NCBI RefSeq assembly: GCF_022788715.1
Contig: NZ_CP085168.1
Location: 62,001-126,000, forward strand
Direction: 5' to 3'
Length of the DNA: 64,000 nt
Source: Sulfitobacter sp. DSM 110093
GTDB lineage: Bacteria > Pseudomonadota > Alphaproteobacteria > Rhodobacterales > Rhodobacteraceae
A program made the translations under genes and the position numbers. The notes under the pieces were generated by a model. It worked only from the letters and a program-made list of their open reading frames with translations. It had not been told where the DNA came from and did not search any database. Positions 18,990 to 27,349 of the stretch are shown one piece after another. Numbering within the stretch: position 1 is the first letter of the stretch; every line of letters starts with the position of its first letter.

Positions 18990-19310
18990 GATCAACCGGC
19001 ATGTGTCACGGCTTCCCACGCCTTGAATGCTTCGAGCTGATTGTAGTGGATGGTAAGGGCAGAGCGGCAGCGGGCTGGAACAGAGAAACAATTGCGGGTT
19101 GCGGAATGCATAGATACGAAGGATTGTAGTCCAGCCGGCGATCGGAAGCCTTGCATCACCCGTTCTCGCTTCCGGAAGGGCAAACGGCTGTTCTCGGCGC
19201 GGTTGTCGAGCCCCTTGTTTGACCAATGATCAAGGCCGTTCGCGACCTCCCACTTGGCAGCCCCACTTGAGCGCTGTTTGACCGTATTGATCGCGTTCGG
19301 GCTGAAGAAG
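18990..19310 (-). pseudogene. IS6-family transposase C-terminal remnant
   Basis: The minus strand encodes the C-terminal third of an IS6-type transposase in shifted frames: AAKWEV, GLDHWSNKGLDNRAEN, then LPFRKRERVMQGFRSPAGLQ and FVSMHSATRNCFSVPARCRS. The catalytic N-terminal part is absent; sequence from 19394 on belongs to a different gene. A second copy of the same C-terminal end lies at 34240-34420. Confidence 0.7.
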
Positions 19311-19393
19311 TAACCTCAGCAGCGCGCCTGAAAATGAACTTCATGAGTGTGGCTAGCCATGAGTAGCTCACCTCGCTCTTAGGCAGGTCGTCC

Positions 19394-20010
19394 TTGCTGA
19401 AAGCAAGGGTCGGCGACGCACTAAAAGACCCAAACGCACTGAAACTGCTCGATGTCGCTGACCGTAATGGAGATCGAATCCTGACATTCGTCAACGATAT
19501 CTTGGATGCCCAAGCCTTAAGTGAAGGGAAAGTTTCTGTAAAACGCCAGACGGTTAATCTCAACCAAGTGGTCACAGCCGCGGTCGAGAATTGCCAAGGC
19601 TACGCTTGAAAAAATAAGGGTCTGCTACGCTGTCCACACCCCCCATGAACCGGTGATCACCATCAATGACAGCGCACGGGTCACGCAAGTCTTGAACAAC
19701 CTGACCTCCAATGCCGCCAAATTTATCTCCACCGGGGATTTGGTTGAAGTCCGCTTGACGCGGATCAGCGACAAAGTGCGGATCGAAGTCACCGACCATG
19801 GGATTGGCATACCCGTGGCCCTGCAGCCCGACATCTTCACCCCCTTTCGTCAGATTGACCCCAGGACCACTAGCGCAAACAAAAGCAGCGGTCTTGGACT
19901 GAGTATCACAAAGCAACTGATGGATCTGCTTGGCGGACAGGTGGGATTCAGCTCGGTCGAAGGGGAAGGATCGGTTTTCTGGATCGAGCTAGCAACTGTA
20001 TTTCTCAAGC
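19394..20010 (+). pseudogene. Broken histidine kinase (HisKA end and HATPase)
   Basis: Frame one (19394-19609) encodes the end of a dimerisation domain (NGDRILTFVNDILDAQALSEG). A single frameshift near 19590 leads into AKATLEKIRVCYAVHTPHEP and the HATPase domain, with ARVTQVLNNLTSNAAKF (N box), VTDHGIGIP (G1) and SGLGLSITKQLMDLLGG (G2). The N-terminus, including the phosphorylated histidine, is lost at the IS6 relic and the C-terminus runs into the IS110 element. It is non-functional and is not obviously a copy of the other kinases in the window. Confidence 0.8.
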
Positions 20011-20964
20011 GCTCTGAGTGCGCCATTTCTGATCTGCTTTCACGAGCGCATTGACGATTGTGACGAGTTTTCGCGCAACGGCTGTGATGATAACCTTGTG
20101 TGATTTTCCGGCGTTGCGCAGTCGATCGGCGAAGATTCTGAGGACTGGGTTGTGATGGCTGGCAACGAGGGCAGCTTGGAACATGACATGCCGAAGCAGT
20201 CGTCGACCACCGGCAATTGCACGCTTGCCGCGCATCGCGCCGCTGTCGTGGGCAATGGGGGCAAGGCCCGTGAGCGCTGCGGCCTGCTCGCCTGAGATTT
20301 GGCCGAGTTCGGGCATCTCGGCGATCAACATGGTGCTGGCGACAGGGCCAATGCCAGGAACGGAGCGCAAGATGTTGGCGGTTTTGGCAAGCGTTTCATC
20401 CGCCGCAATGGCCTGTTCGATCTGAGCCTCAAGGTCTGCTATTTGGTGGTCGAGAAGGGTTTTCAACTCATCATCCATACTCGCAAATATGTCAGACGAC
20501 CCCAACTTCCCATGCGCCTTGACCTGCGCCAGAAGTCGCTTCCGCGTTTCCACGAGCTGACCGCGTTTTGATACCAAGGCTCTGAGAACGCGTATCTTTT
20601 CGTGCGGCAGGTTGCGCCCGGCATCAGGTCTGAAGACCATGAACCGCGCGATAAGCTCCGCGTCGATCCGGTCCGTCTTGGCGCGTGTGCCACGGCTGGC
20701 GGCGAAGGCTTTGATCTGAGCGGGTGGCAATTGCCGTGTCGCGATTGCTGCGGCATCCAGAGCAGACCACAAGCGCCATTCTTGCCCACCAGTCGCCTCA
20801 AAGCACACAAGCGCGTTGAGTGAAGCCGCCAGGTCGGCAATCTGCGCGTGGCCTTCCTCAGTGTTGGGCAGGCGCTGTCGCTGTCCGCCTGGCAGGCAGT
20901 GAATATCCAGCCAATCGCGGCTGACATCTGTGCCGATGATCGCAGAGTGTGTTAACTTATCCAT
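20005..20964 (-). CDS. IS110-family DEDD transposase
   Basis: The 319-residue recombinase has an N-terminal DEDD RuvC-like domain (IIGTDVSRDWLDIH, AKTDRIDAELIARF) and a C-terminal Tnp_IS110_2 domain (SVPGIGPVASTMLIAEMPE, LTGLAPIAHDSG, GRRLLRHVMFQAALVA). All core motifs look intact, so the element may be active. The ATG at 20964 (MDKLTHSAIIG) is preceded by AAGAAGAGAAC; an in-frame upstream start at 21003 adds residues not expected for the family. Confidence 0.92.
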   Translation of the reverse strand: MDKLTHSAIIGTDVSRDWLDIHCLPGGQRQRLPNTEEGHAQIADLAASLNALVCFEATGGQEWRLWSALDAAAIATRQLPPAQIKAFAASRGTRAKTDRIDAELIARFMVFRPDAGRNLPHEKIRVLRALVSKRGQLVETRKRLLAQVKAHGKLGSSDIFASMDDELKTLLDHQIADLEAQIEQAIAADETLAKTANILRSVPGIGPVASTMLIAEMPELGQISGEQAAALTGLAPIAHDSGAMRGKRAIAGGRRLLRHVMFQAALVASHHNPVLRIFADRLRNAGKSHKVIITAVARKLVTIVNALVKADQKWRTQSA

Positions 20965-21150
20965 GTTCTCTTCCTTCTGGTCCGTGGTCCTGATTGGCCA
21001 CATTCAACTGTTCGAGATGATGAAGAGAGACGGCGCTGGCTCGCTAGCAAACGTGGTCAAACCCACAAGGCTCAGACGCCATACACCGCCCCGTCAGCGA
21101 CCTCGGCCAAGGCGGCTGACGGGGGCAACATAGCAAAACTGAGATACAGA
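20965..21150 (-). ncRNA. Candidate IS110 bridge-RNA region
   Basis: IS110-group elements encode a structured bridge RNA in the non-coding end upstream of the recombinase gene. Here that end is about 185 bases and includes a perfect 10-bp stem (CCCCGTCAGC at 21089-21098 with GCTGACGGGG at 21115-21124). Length, position and structure agree with a bridge RNA. The target- and donor-binding loops were not assigned, so this is a candidate only. Confidence 0.4.
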
Positions 21151-21154
21151 AGGC

Positions 21155-21925
21155 TCAGGACTCATAGCCAGTAGATGACAGTGGCGGCGAGAGCGATGGC
21201 TGAGAGGAAGACCTTTGGGCATCGGTCGTAGCGAGTGGCAACGCGCCGCCAGTCCTTGAGTCTGCCGCGTTTGTATCTGCGCTTGTCATACTTCACCGTC
21301 GCCTTCCGCTGTTTTCGTCCGGGGATGCAGGCGTGTATCCCCTTGTCTTTTAATGCTTCTCTGAACCAGTCGGCGTCGTAGCCGCGATCGCCGAGCAGCC
21401 AATCGACATCCGGAAGACTATCGCAAAGCGCTCGCGCACCTATGTAGTCGCTCACCTGTCCTGCCGTTACGAACAGGTTGAGTGGGCGCCCCCGGCTATC
21501 GCAGATTGCATGAAGTTTGGTGTTCATGCCGCCTTTGGTTCGTCCAATAAGACGTCCACGCCCCCCTTTTTGACGCCCAAACTGGACGCTGTGCGATGAG
21601 CCTTCAGGTAGGTAGCATCGATCATCACGGTATTCTTTTCGCTGTGCTCGGCAGCCAGTCCCACCATCATCTGTGCGAAAATGCCTTTGTCGCTCCAACG
21701 CTTCCAACGGTTATAGAGCGTCTTGTGGTGGCCATACTCCTTAGGCGCATCTCGCCATCGCAAACCATTGCGATTGATGAAAATAATCCCGCTTAAAACC
21801 CGCCGATCATCCACACGTGGTTTGCCATGGGATTTCGGAAAGTAGGGCTCCAGCCGCGCCATCTGCGCATCGTTCAGCCAGAAAAGATCAGACATATCAC
21901 CGCTCTGTTTTCGGACGGTGAATCA
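21155..21925 (-). mobile_element. IS5-family element (IS427-like) with two-frame transposase
   Basis: The element carries overlapping frames on the minus strand. ORF A (21524-21895) starts MSDLFWLNDAQMARLEPYFP; ORF B (ending at 21162) carries GGMNTKLHAICD and LLGDRGYDADWFR. The run AAAAAGGGGGG at 21571-21561 is a typical slippery site for programmed frameshifting, giving a fused DDE transposase. Short inverted ends (GACTCATA near 21157 and GATTCACC near 21925) fit the family. It cuts the sulfotransferase gene to its right. Confidence 0.8.
21162..21895 (-). CDS. IS5-family transposase, made by frameshifting
   Basis: The N-terminal half (DUF4096-like helix-turn-helix, RDAPKEYGHHKTLYNRWKR, first catalytic Asp in MIDATYLKAH) and the C-terminal half (second Asp in LLGDRGYDADW, Glu region near RCPKVFLSAIALAATVIYW) lie in different frames. 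They are joined through the A5G6 run at 21561-21571. Both halves look complete, so frameshifting rather than decay is the simplest explanation. The coordinates cover both frames. Confidence 0.85.
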
Positions 21926-22372
21926 TGCGGCTCCGCGATAATCAATGGGTCCTGAGCCTAACAAGATTGTTCTCACTAAGGGGTCTGGCATCGTGTTTGC
22001 ATCAAAGCTTTGCCAATAGAAGTAGTTTGAGATCGCCCGTGCAAAAGGTTCGCGCACCCAAGTGATATAGAATGGTTTACGCCATGTCAGTGCTCGATGG
22101 TATTTCCGGGCTGGGAAATGGCCGTGCACCAGCCTGATGGACTTTGGGAGTTCGGCTAGATCTTTTCGGTACCGCCATGCCAATTGAAGCAACGGAGGCG
22201 AAAGCCATTCTTGATGTGTTTTGGCGGCCTCCACGCCTTGCGCGGCAACTAAAGCGTGATCGCGCTCGTGGTGGTAATCGAGCTGAACCTCACTTGGGGC
22301 GAACGCTTGCTCCAATGATTTGGCGAAGCTCGTGCCTGCAGTTTTCGGTATATGTACTGATACATAGAGCAT
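21923..22372 (-). pseudogene. Sulfotransferase, C-terminus cut by IS5
   Basis: The 149 codons encode the start of a sulfotransferase-family protein. The PAPS 5'-phosphosulfate loop HIPKTAGTSF is at residues 8-17 and the 3'-phosphate motif VREPFARAISNYF is near residue 107. After about residue 143 the frame enters the end of the IS5 element, so the C-terminal part of the usual fold is missing. Such enzymes often sulfate surface glycans; here it is probably inactive. Confidence 0.75.
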
Positions 22373-22794
22373 TTGGGGGATGTGGCCGCTTTGTTGCTAG
22401 GCCCTCTTCATAGTCGAGGTTTTGAGCTTCAGTAAGGTCTGAAGATGGGGGAGTGGCGTGGATATAAAATTTGCCTGCTGTATGGTGCTTTGTTCCGGGC
22501 AGAGCGAAGCAATCTAGCCTCTGAAGCTTTGGGGGGCGATAGATGCAAGTGGGGCACTTTTGTACCAGGGCCCGCATAACAGCCGTGGTCAAATCGAGGT
22601 GTGCTTACTAATTTGGGTCTCGTCACGTCAGGATTGTGTTTAAAGTCGGGCTGGTCGGAAGCCGTATATTTGTGCATAGAAGAAAGCCTATAGGGTGCGC
22701 CGTTGTTGGTATTTGATGCATGGGCAAAATGTCTGTGCGTGGCTGATGCTTGGGGCCTCAAGGTGCGAAGCTTACATTGAACAAGGATAGTCCA
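22373..22794. other. Gene-free stretch
   Basis: These 422 bases separate the divergent sulfotransferase relic and the LptE-like gene. Several short open frames exist but none has a recognisable product or a good ribosome site. It presumably holds promoters for both flanking genes. Confidence 0.4.
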
Positions 22795-23271
22795 ATGCGA
22801 CCTCTACGAGCGATTTATGTATCCGCAGCCCTATTCATGATTGGCAGTCTTGCCGGCTGTGGTTTTACCCCAATCTACGGGACTGGATCGTCGATCAGCC
22901 AAACATTGTCGGACATTCAGGTGGCCCCCCCGGGCAACCGGGAAGAGTATTTGTTCGTTCGGGGCATGGAAGAGCGTCTTACACGCAACTCTCAAGCCCA
23001 AAAGACTTTGAGATATAACCTATCACTCTCTGAAGTTGGTCTGGATATCAGGGACGTGAGCCGCAGTCAGGTTATTGGAAAGGTAAATTACCAACTGTTT
23101 GATGAGGCGGACGGTAAGGTGCTGGCCTCTGGAGCGGTGGAGTCTTTTACTTCGTTTTCGACGGATGATGATTTTCCAACGTTGATGCGAAACAGCGCTC
23201 AAGAGCGGTTGATCAACATTCTTGTCGACAGGGTCATGTCGGACTTGACGGCCAAGCTGGCCATGGACTGA
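22795..23271 (+). CDS. LptE-like LPS-assembly lipoprotein
   Basis: The 158-residue outer-membrane lipoprotein has a LAGC lipobox (Cys at residue 22) followed by GFTPIYGT, the usual LptE start of the mature chain, and a later SRSQVIGKVNYQLFD segment. LptE plugs the LptD barrel during lipopolysaccharide insertion. The housekeeping lptE normally sits next to leuS/holA; this one stands alone beside a surface-export locus, so it may be a paralogue with a special role. The ATG at 22795 gives a clean signal; the longer frame from 22750 is unlikely. Confidence 0.8.
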   Translation: MRPLRAIYVSAALFMIGSLAGCGFTPIYGTGSSISQTLSDIQVAPPGNREEYLFVRGMEERLTRNSQAQKTLRYNLSLSEVGLDIRDVSRSQVIGKVNYQLFDEADGKVLASGAVESFTSFSTDDDFPTLMRNSAQERLINILVDRVMSDLTAKLAMD

Positions 23272-23929
23272 TCCTATTCCGGTGGCGGCAACGGCATAGC
23301 GAAGATTGCGTGTCACGGCGGCTCGGCGCGCTGGTTCTCGAAGCTTTTAGCAGAGACACCGGAGGCCGATCTGCGTCTTTGCTTTGGCGCGCGGATGTCG
23401 CTCAGGGCTCATGAGATAAAATCTCTACCCGGCTTTATTGAAATTTCTTTGTACGACCGACCGACGGATTCTCCGAATCTGGGGCAGTGCTGTCGAAAGA
23501 TATCAAGAGCATGAAGCGCGACTGTCGAGAAGGCTGGATGTGGCTGAGGGTTATCGGGACGGCTGCGGAGAGCGTTGTTTAAGCAGCTTTTTGTGCATGA
23601 TTGGGGGTGGAGAGGGGTCTTTTTAGCCAAATTCAGCTCTTCTTGGGTTCTCGGTTAGGTGAGTTGTGTGGCTTTTGGGCCGTGCTCCAACAATCATGCG
23701 GGATTGTTTCCGTAGCGTTAGGCTTGATTTTCTTGCCAGATGGGGTTGGAGGCCATACTATAGTAAGGTGTTAATCCTTTGGTATGTTTAACTGGACAAG
23801 CGTCACGCCGGGCTATGTACGATAAAAAGTATAGGAGCCCCCTGTGATTGCTTCTGGCGAGACGGGGTTTTTGGGATTGGTGCAGCGCGTCACGTGACGC
23901 GCGGTTGCGCATAAGTATGGAGCTGCCAG
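23272..23929. other. Long non-coding stretch before repeat-protein gene
   Basis: This 658-base region has only short open frames without recognisable products. It lies directly upstream of the large repeat gene and may contain a long leader or regulatory region. No terminator hairpin or known RNA was identified. Confidence 0.4.
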
Positions 23930-26900
23930 TTGGGCAAGTTTGAGAGCAGCAAAGGCGTGCAGGGGCGCGTACAGGTCGCCGAGCAAGTCGGATACGCTTC
24001 GATTCCGACGCCATTGTTGCGGGCTGCGGGCGACACGGGTGCGCGCAGTACTGGGATTTCTGTTACTGCTGGTGCGATTGGCATGGGGCTGGCGGCGCAA
24101 AGTGCGTCTCAAGACGGTTTGATGGCGTTCGCGGCGACGCTCCCTGGCGCTGACGTTCTGGCTTCTCTTGCTAAGGGTGACCCCCAAGGGCCCAGCACGG
24201 GCGCGGCGGATGTTGTCGGTGCCGAGGGTATTGGCGGTGATTTTCAGCCTGATGGCGCTGCGATTGAGGCTCACCTCGGCGCTGATCCTCTTGCAGCAGA
24301 AGCGTCTGATACGGCGAGTTATGACATAGCGGTCACGCCGGGGGTGCAAGAAAGCCAGCTGACGTCTCACATTGCGATCGACCCAAGCGCTGTTGTCGGG
24401 GAGGTTGTGCAGGACGCGCGGAGCGCGCCGGTCAATTCGCCTGCTGGAACGCAGCCCAATGTTGGTGCGAGTGGGGGTGAGAAGGTCGTCTCTACCATTA
24501 CGATTGTGCCTGGCGACAGCTTGCTGCCTGACGATATTCCGGGTGATGACGGGCCGGTTGGGTCGATCGTCGGGTCGGTGATCGGCGATGGCGGTCTCGT
24601 GGATGGTCTGCTCGACGGTGTTCTCGGAGAGGGCAGCTTGCTTGATTCCGTTCTGGGCGAGGATGGCGTGGTGGGCGTTCTCCTCGGCGAGGATGGCATC
24701 GTCTCGGGCCTGCTTGGCGACGGCGGTGTTATTGATTCGGTGCTGGGCGAAGGTGGTCTTGTTGATGGCCTTGTCGGCGGGGTTCTTGGGGAAGACGGCT
24801 TGGTTGGCGGTCTGCTCGGCGATGATGGTCTTGTTGATAATCTCCTTGGTGATGATGGCCTCGTTGGGGGCCTTCTTGGTCAAGACGGCGTTGTTGATAA
24901 TTTGCTAGGCGACGATGGTGTGGTCGGTGGCCTGCTTGGTGAAGACGGCGTTGTTGGTGGCCTGCTTGGCGATGATGGCCTTGTCGGCGGCCTGTTGGGT
25001 GACAACGGTGTCGTCGATGTGGTGCTAGGTGACGACGGTTTGGTCGGTGGTCTTCTGGGCGAAGACGGCGTTGTTGGTGGCCTGCTAGGCGATGATGGCC
25101 TTGTTGGAGGCCTGTTGGGTGACAACGGTGTCGTCGATGTGGTGCTAGGCGACGACGGTTTGGTCGGTGGTCTTCTGGGCGACGACGGCGTTGTTGGTGG
25201 CCTGCTAGGCGATGATGGCCTTGTCGGCGGCGTGCTGGGTGACAACGGTGTCGTCGATGTAGTGCTAGGCGACGACGGTTTGGTCGGCGGTCTTCTGGGC
25301 GACGACGGCGTTGTTGGTGGCCTGCTTGGCGATGATGGCCTTGTCGGCGGCGTGCTGGGTGACAACGGTGTTGTCGATGTGGTGCTGGGCGACGACGGTT
25401 TGGTTGGAGGTCTTCTCGGGGACGACGGTGTTGTTGATGGCCTGCTCGGTGATGGCGGTCTTCTTGGCGGATTGCTGGGCGGGGGCGGCTCTGAGGCCGC
25501 AGAGATCGTTCCTGCTGAAAGCGCGCTTGGCGATGGCGGGCTGGTTGACGGTATTATTGGTGAAGATGGCCTTGTCGGCGGTGCCCTTGGCGACGATGGT
25601 TTGGTCGGCGGTCTTCTGGGCGACGACGGTGTTGTCGATGAGCTTCTCGGCGATGATGGCCTTGTTGGCGGTGCTCTTGGCAGCGACGGACTGGTTGGTG
25701 GGCTTCTGGGCGGATTGCTGGGGGGCGGTGCCGCTGAGGTAGAAGAGGACGTTCCAGCTGAGCTGACCGATACGGGGATCACTGAGGTTTCAGGTGTTCT
25801 GGAGACGGGGACCGAGACTGTAACCCAAGTTGCTGACGGCGTGCTTGGCGATGGCGGGCTGGTTGACGGTATTATTGGTGATGATGGCCTTGTCGGTGGT
25901 GCTCTTGGCAACGACGGACTGGTTGGTGGGCTTCTGGGCGGATTGCTGGGGGGCGGTGCCGCTGAGGTCGAAGAGGACGTTCCAGCTGAGCTGACCGATA
26001 CGGGGATCACTGAGGTTTCAGGTGTTCTGGAGACGGGGTCCGAGACTGTAACCCAAGTTGCTGACGGCGTGCTTGGCGATGGCGGGCTGGTTGACGGTAT
26101 TATTGGTGATGATGGCCTTGTCGGCGGTGCTCTTGGCAGCGACGGACTGGTTGGTGGGCTTCTGGGCGGATTGCTGGGGGGCGGCGGTGCCGCTGAGGTC
26201 GAAGAGGACGTTCCAGCTGAGCTGACCGATACGACGACCCCTGAGGTTTCAGATGCCTTGGAGGACGGGTCCGCAAACGCTGAGCCTGCCAGCAATGCAG
26301 TCTTGGGCGCTGGAAGCGTGGTTAATGAGGTACCTATTGTTGGGGGTATCCTTGGCGGACTGCTGGGCGGCCAGGCTGCGTCGGCTGTGGTTCCGCCTCT
26401 GACCGAAGGGCCAGTTGCAGGTCTCTCAGAGGGCGTGACGGCTGAACCTAACGATGCCCAAACGTTGATAGGGCAAGATGAGACCGACCCGGTCGCTCCC
26501 ACAGATACACCTGATACCTCATCAGAGGCTGACGTTTCTGGCGCTGCCTTGCTTGATGATGTGCCGGTGACGGAAGACGCAGGAGATGACGGCTTCCTCG
26601 ACACGTTGGTCGCCGGGGACACTGAAGACCTATTGGGGTCTGTTGAAACACTTCTGGACCCCAGCGACGCACTTCTCGACGGGCTGCTCGGAGAGGTTGA
26701 TGTATTTGGCCTCAATGTTGTTGAGGGTGGCGAGGGTGACGATCTGTTCGCCGGGCTGACGGGTGAACAAGGGCTTACGGGCAGCTTGGTTGAGCAAGAC
26801 GTGCTTGGCCTGTCCGATCCGATCGGGGATGATGCGCCTGATGCTGAGGTCGACAATCTGTTGAACGACATCCTTGCGGGCGGTGTGAGCGACATCACCG

Positions 26901-27106
26901 GCGAGGAGGGGGCTTTCGATGCGCTGTTTGGCAGCGATGCGATGGCCGAAGAAGAAGGCGAACTGCTTGGTGTCGAAGATGCTGCGGTTGCCGAAGCGGG
27001 TGCTGTCGAAGGCGCGCTCGACATTCTCTTTGATCAGGGTGCGGATCAAGGGCACTCTCTCTTAGGTGGATTGCTCCAGGAGACCTTCGACAACGACAAT
27101 GCCTGA
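23930..27106 (+). CDS. Giant glycine/aspartate decapeptide-repeat protein, probable secreted surface protein
   Basis: This 1058-residue acidic protein lacks Cys and is dominated by a decapeptide of the form G-D/E-D-G-[LV]-V-[GD]-G-[LV]-L, about 30 copies at roughly residues 215-520. It includes a higher-order 120-nt unit (25021, 25141, 25261, 25381). Then come three 76-residue repeats (near 25745, 25973 and 26204) containing EEDVPAELTDTGITEVSG, and an acidic C-terminus with scattered LLG..DG units. There is no classical signal peptide. Related repeats occur in two proteins at 51-55 kb. The start is TTG at 23930, with GGAG seven bases upstream. The type I exporter genes downstream suggest secretion through TolC. 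Function unknown; likely matrix or adhesin. Confidence 0.8.
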   Translation: MGKFESSKGVQGRVQVAEQVGYASIPTPLLRAAGDTGARSTGISVTAGAIGMGLAAQSASQDGLMAFAATLPGADVLASLAKGDPQGPSTGAADVVGAEGIGGDFQPDGAAIEAHLGADPLAAEASDTASYDIAVTPGVQESQLTSHIAIDPSAVVGEVVQDARSAPVNSPAGTQPNVGASGGEKVVSTITIVPGDSLLPDDIPGDDGPVGSIVGSVIGDGGLVDGLLDGVLGEGSLLDSVLGEDGVVGVLLGEDGIVSGLLGDGGVIDSVLGEGGLVDGLVGGVLGEDGLVGGLLGDDGLVDNLLGDDGLVGGLLGQDGVVDNLLGDDGVVGGLLGEDGVVGGLLGDDGLVGGLLGDNGVVDVVLGDDGLVGGLLGEDGVVGGLLGDDGLVGGLLGDNGVVDVVLGDDGLVGGLLGDDGVVGGLLGDDGLVGGVLGDNGVVDVVLGDDGLVGGLLGDDGVVGGLLGDDGLVGGVLGDNGVVDVVLGDDGLVGGLLGDDGVVDGLLGDGGLLGGLLGGGGSEAAEIVPAESALGDGGLVDGIIGEDGLVGGALGDDGLVGGLLGDDGVVDELLGDDGLVGGALGSDGLVGGLLGGLLGGGAAEVEEDVPAELTDTGITEVSGVLETGTETVTQVADGVLGDGGLVDGIIGDDGLVGGALGNDGLVGGLLGGLLGGGAAEVEEDVPAELTDTGITEVSGVLETGSETVTQVADGVLGDGGLVDGIIGDDGLVGGALGSDGLVGGLLGGLLGGGGAAEVEEDVPAELTDTTTPEVSDALEDGSANAEPASNAVLGAGSVVNEVPIVGGILGGLLGGQAASAVVPPLTEGPVAGLSEGVTAEPNDAQTLIGQDETDPVAPTDTPDTSSEADVSGAALLDDVPVTEDAGDDGFLDTLVAGDTEDLLGSVETLLDPSDALLDGLLGEVDVFGLNVVEGGEGDDLFAGLTGEQGLTGSLVEQDVLGLSDPIGDDAPDAEVDNLLNDILAGGVSDITGEEGAFDALFGSDAMAEEEGELLGVEDAAVAEAGAVEGALDILFDQGADQGHSLLGGLLQETFDNDNA
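24961..25440 (+). repeat. Four 120-nt higher-order tandem repeats
   Basis: Within the repeat gene, near-identical 120-base units (40 residues, four decapeptides: DGLVGGLL, DGVVGGLL, DGLVGGxL, NGVVDVVL) follow each other with exact 120-base spacing; GTGCTAGG(T/C)GACGACGG recurs at 25021, 25141 and 25261 and a close variant at 25381. The copies differ at only a few bases, so they arose by recent duplication and their number may vary between strains. Confidence 0.9.
25730..26235 (+). repeat. Three roughly 228-nt repeats
   Basis: The block starting GAGGACGTTCCAGCTGAGC recurs at 25745, 25973 and 26204, spaced 228 and 231 bases. Each copy encodes EEDVPAELTD followed by GDGGLVDGIIG and DGLVGGLLGGLLGGG. 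They are in frame and nearly identical over copies one and two; the third diverges after the first ten codons. Confidence 0.85.
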
Positions 27107-27132
27107 TAGGCATTGTGCGAACAGTCAGAACT

Positions 27133-27163
27133 GACGGCTATGGCGGCTCCCGCCTTAGCCGTC
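27133..27163 (+). terminator. Hairpin after the repeat-protein gene
   Basis: GACGGCTA-t-GGCGG-ctc-CCGCC-t-TAGCCGTC forms a 13-bp stem with one internal mismatch pair, 27 bases after the stop. It is not followed by a clear T run, so it may act as a transcript end or stabiliser rather than a classical terminator. Confidence 0.6.
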
Positions 27164-27349
27164 CTTGTCGTATCGATTACGATTTAAGCCATTCTTAAGG
27201 TGGTATTTTTCAATTTTGTCACAAAATGGGCTCAATTGGACTGCATCCTTTTAGGTGCAGGGCGTTTGCCCTTGTAACGAAAGTCTGAAAAAGTTCTAAG
27301 CAAACTACTTTAGGTTGGTTGACGATTTACACTATGGCGCTAGGCGATT

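Larger units (their letters stand above)
20000..21150 (-). mobile_element. IS110-family element
   Basis: This element of about 1.15 kb contains the transposase gene at 20005-20964. The 5' non-coding region (20965-21150, upstream of the gene) holds a 10-bp perfect hairpin. It interrupts the broken histidine kinase on one side and abuts the IS5 element on the other. Boundaries are approximate because IS110 elements usually lack long terminal inverted repeats. Confidence 0.75.

Noticed and set aside
24880..27024. A 714-codon open frame on the minus strand opposite the giant repeat gene
   Set aside because: It is a mirror of the repeats (Ser/Pro/Thr-rich translation of Gly/Asp/Leu codons), lacks a ribosome site and has no family. 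The plus strand has the real start and context.
23930..27106. RTX calcium-binding repeats
   Set aside because: The repeat is a decapeptide without the GGxGxD nonapeptide core, so the RTX label is not justified.
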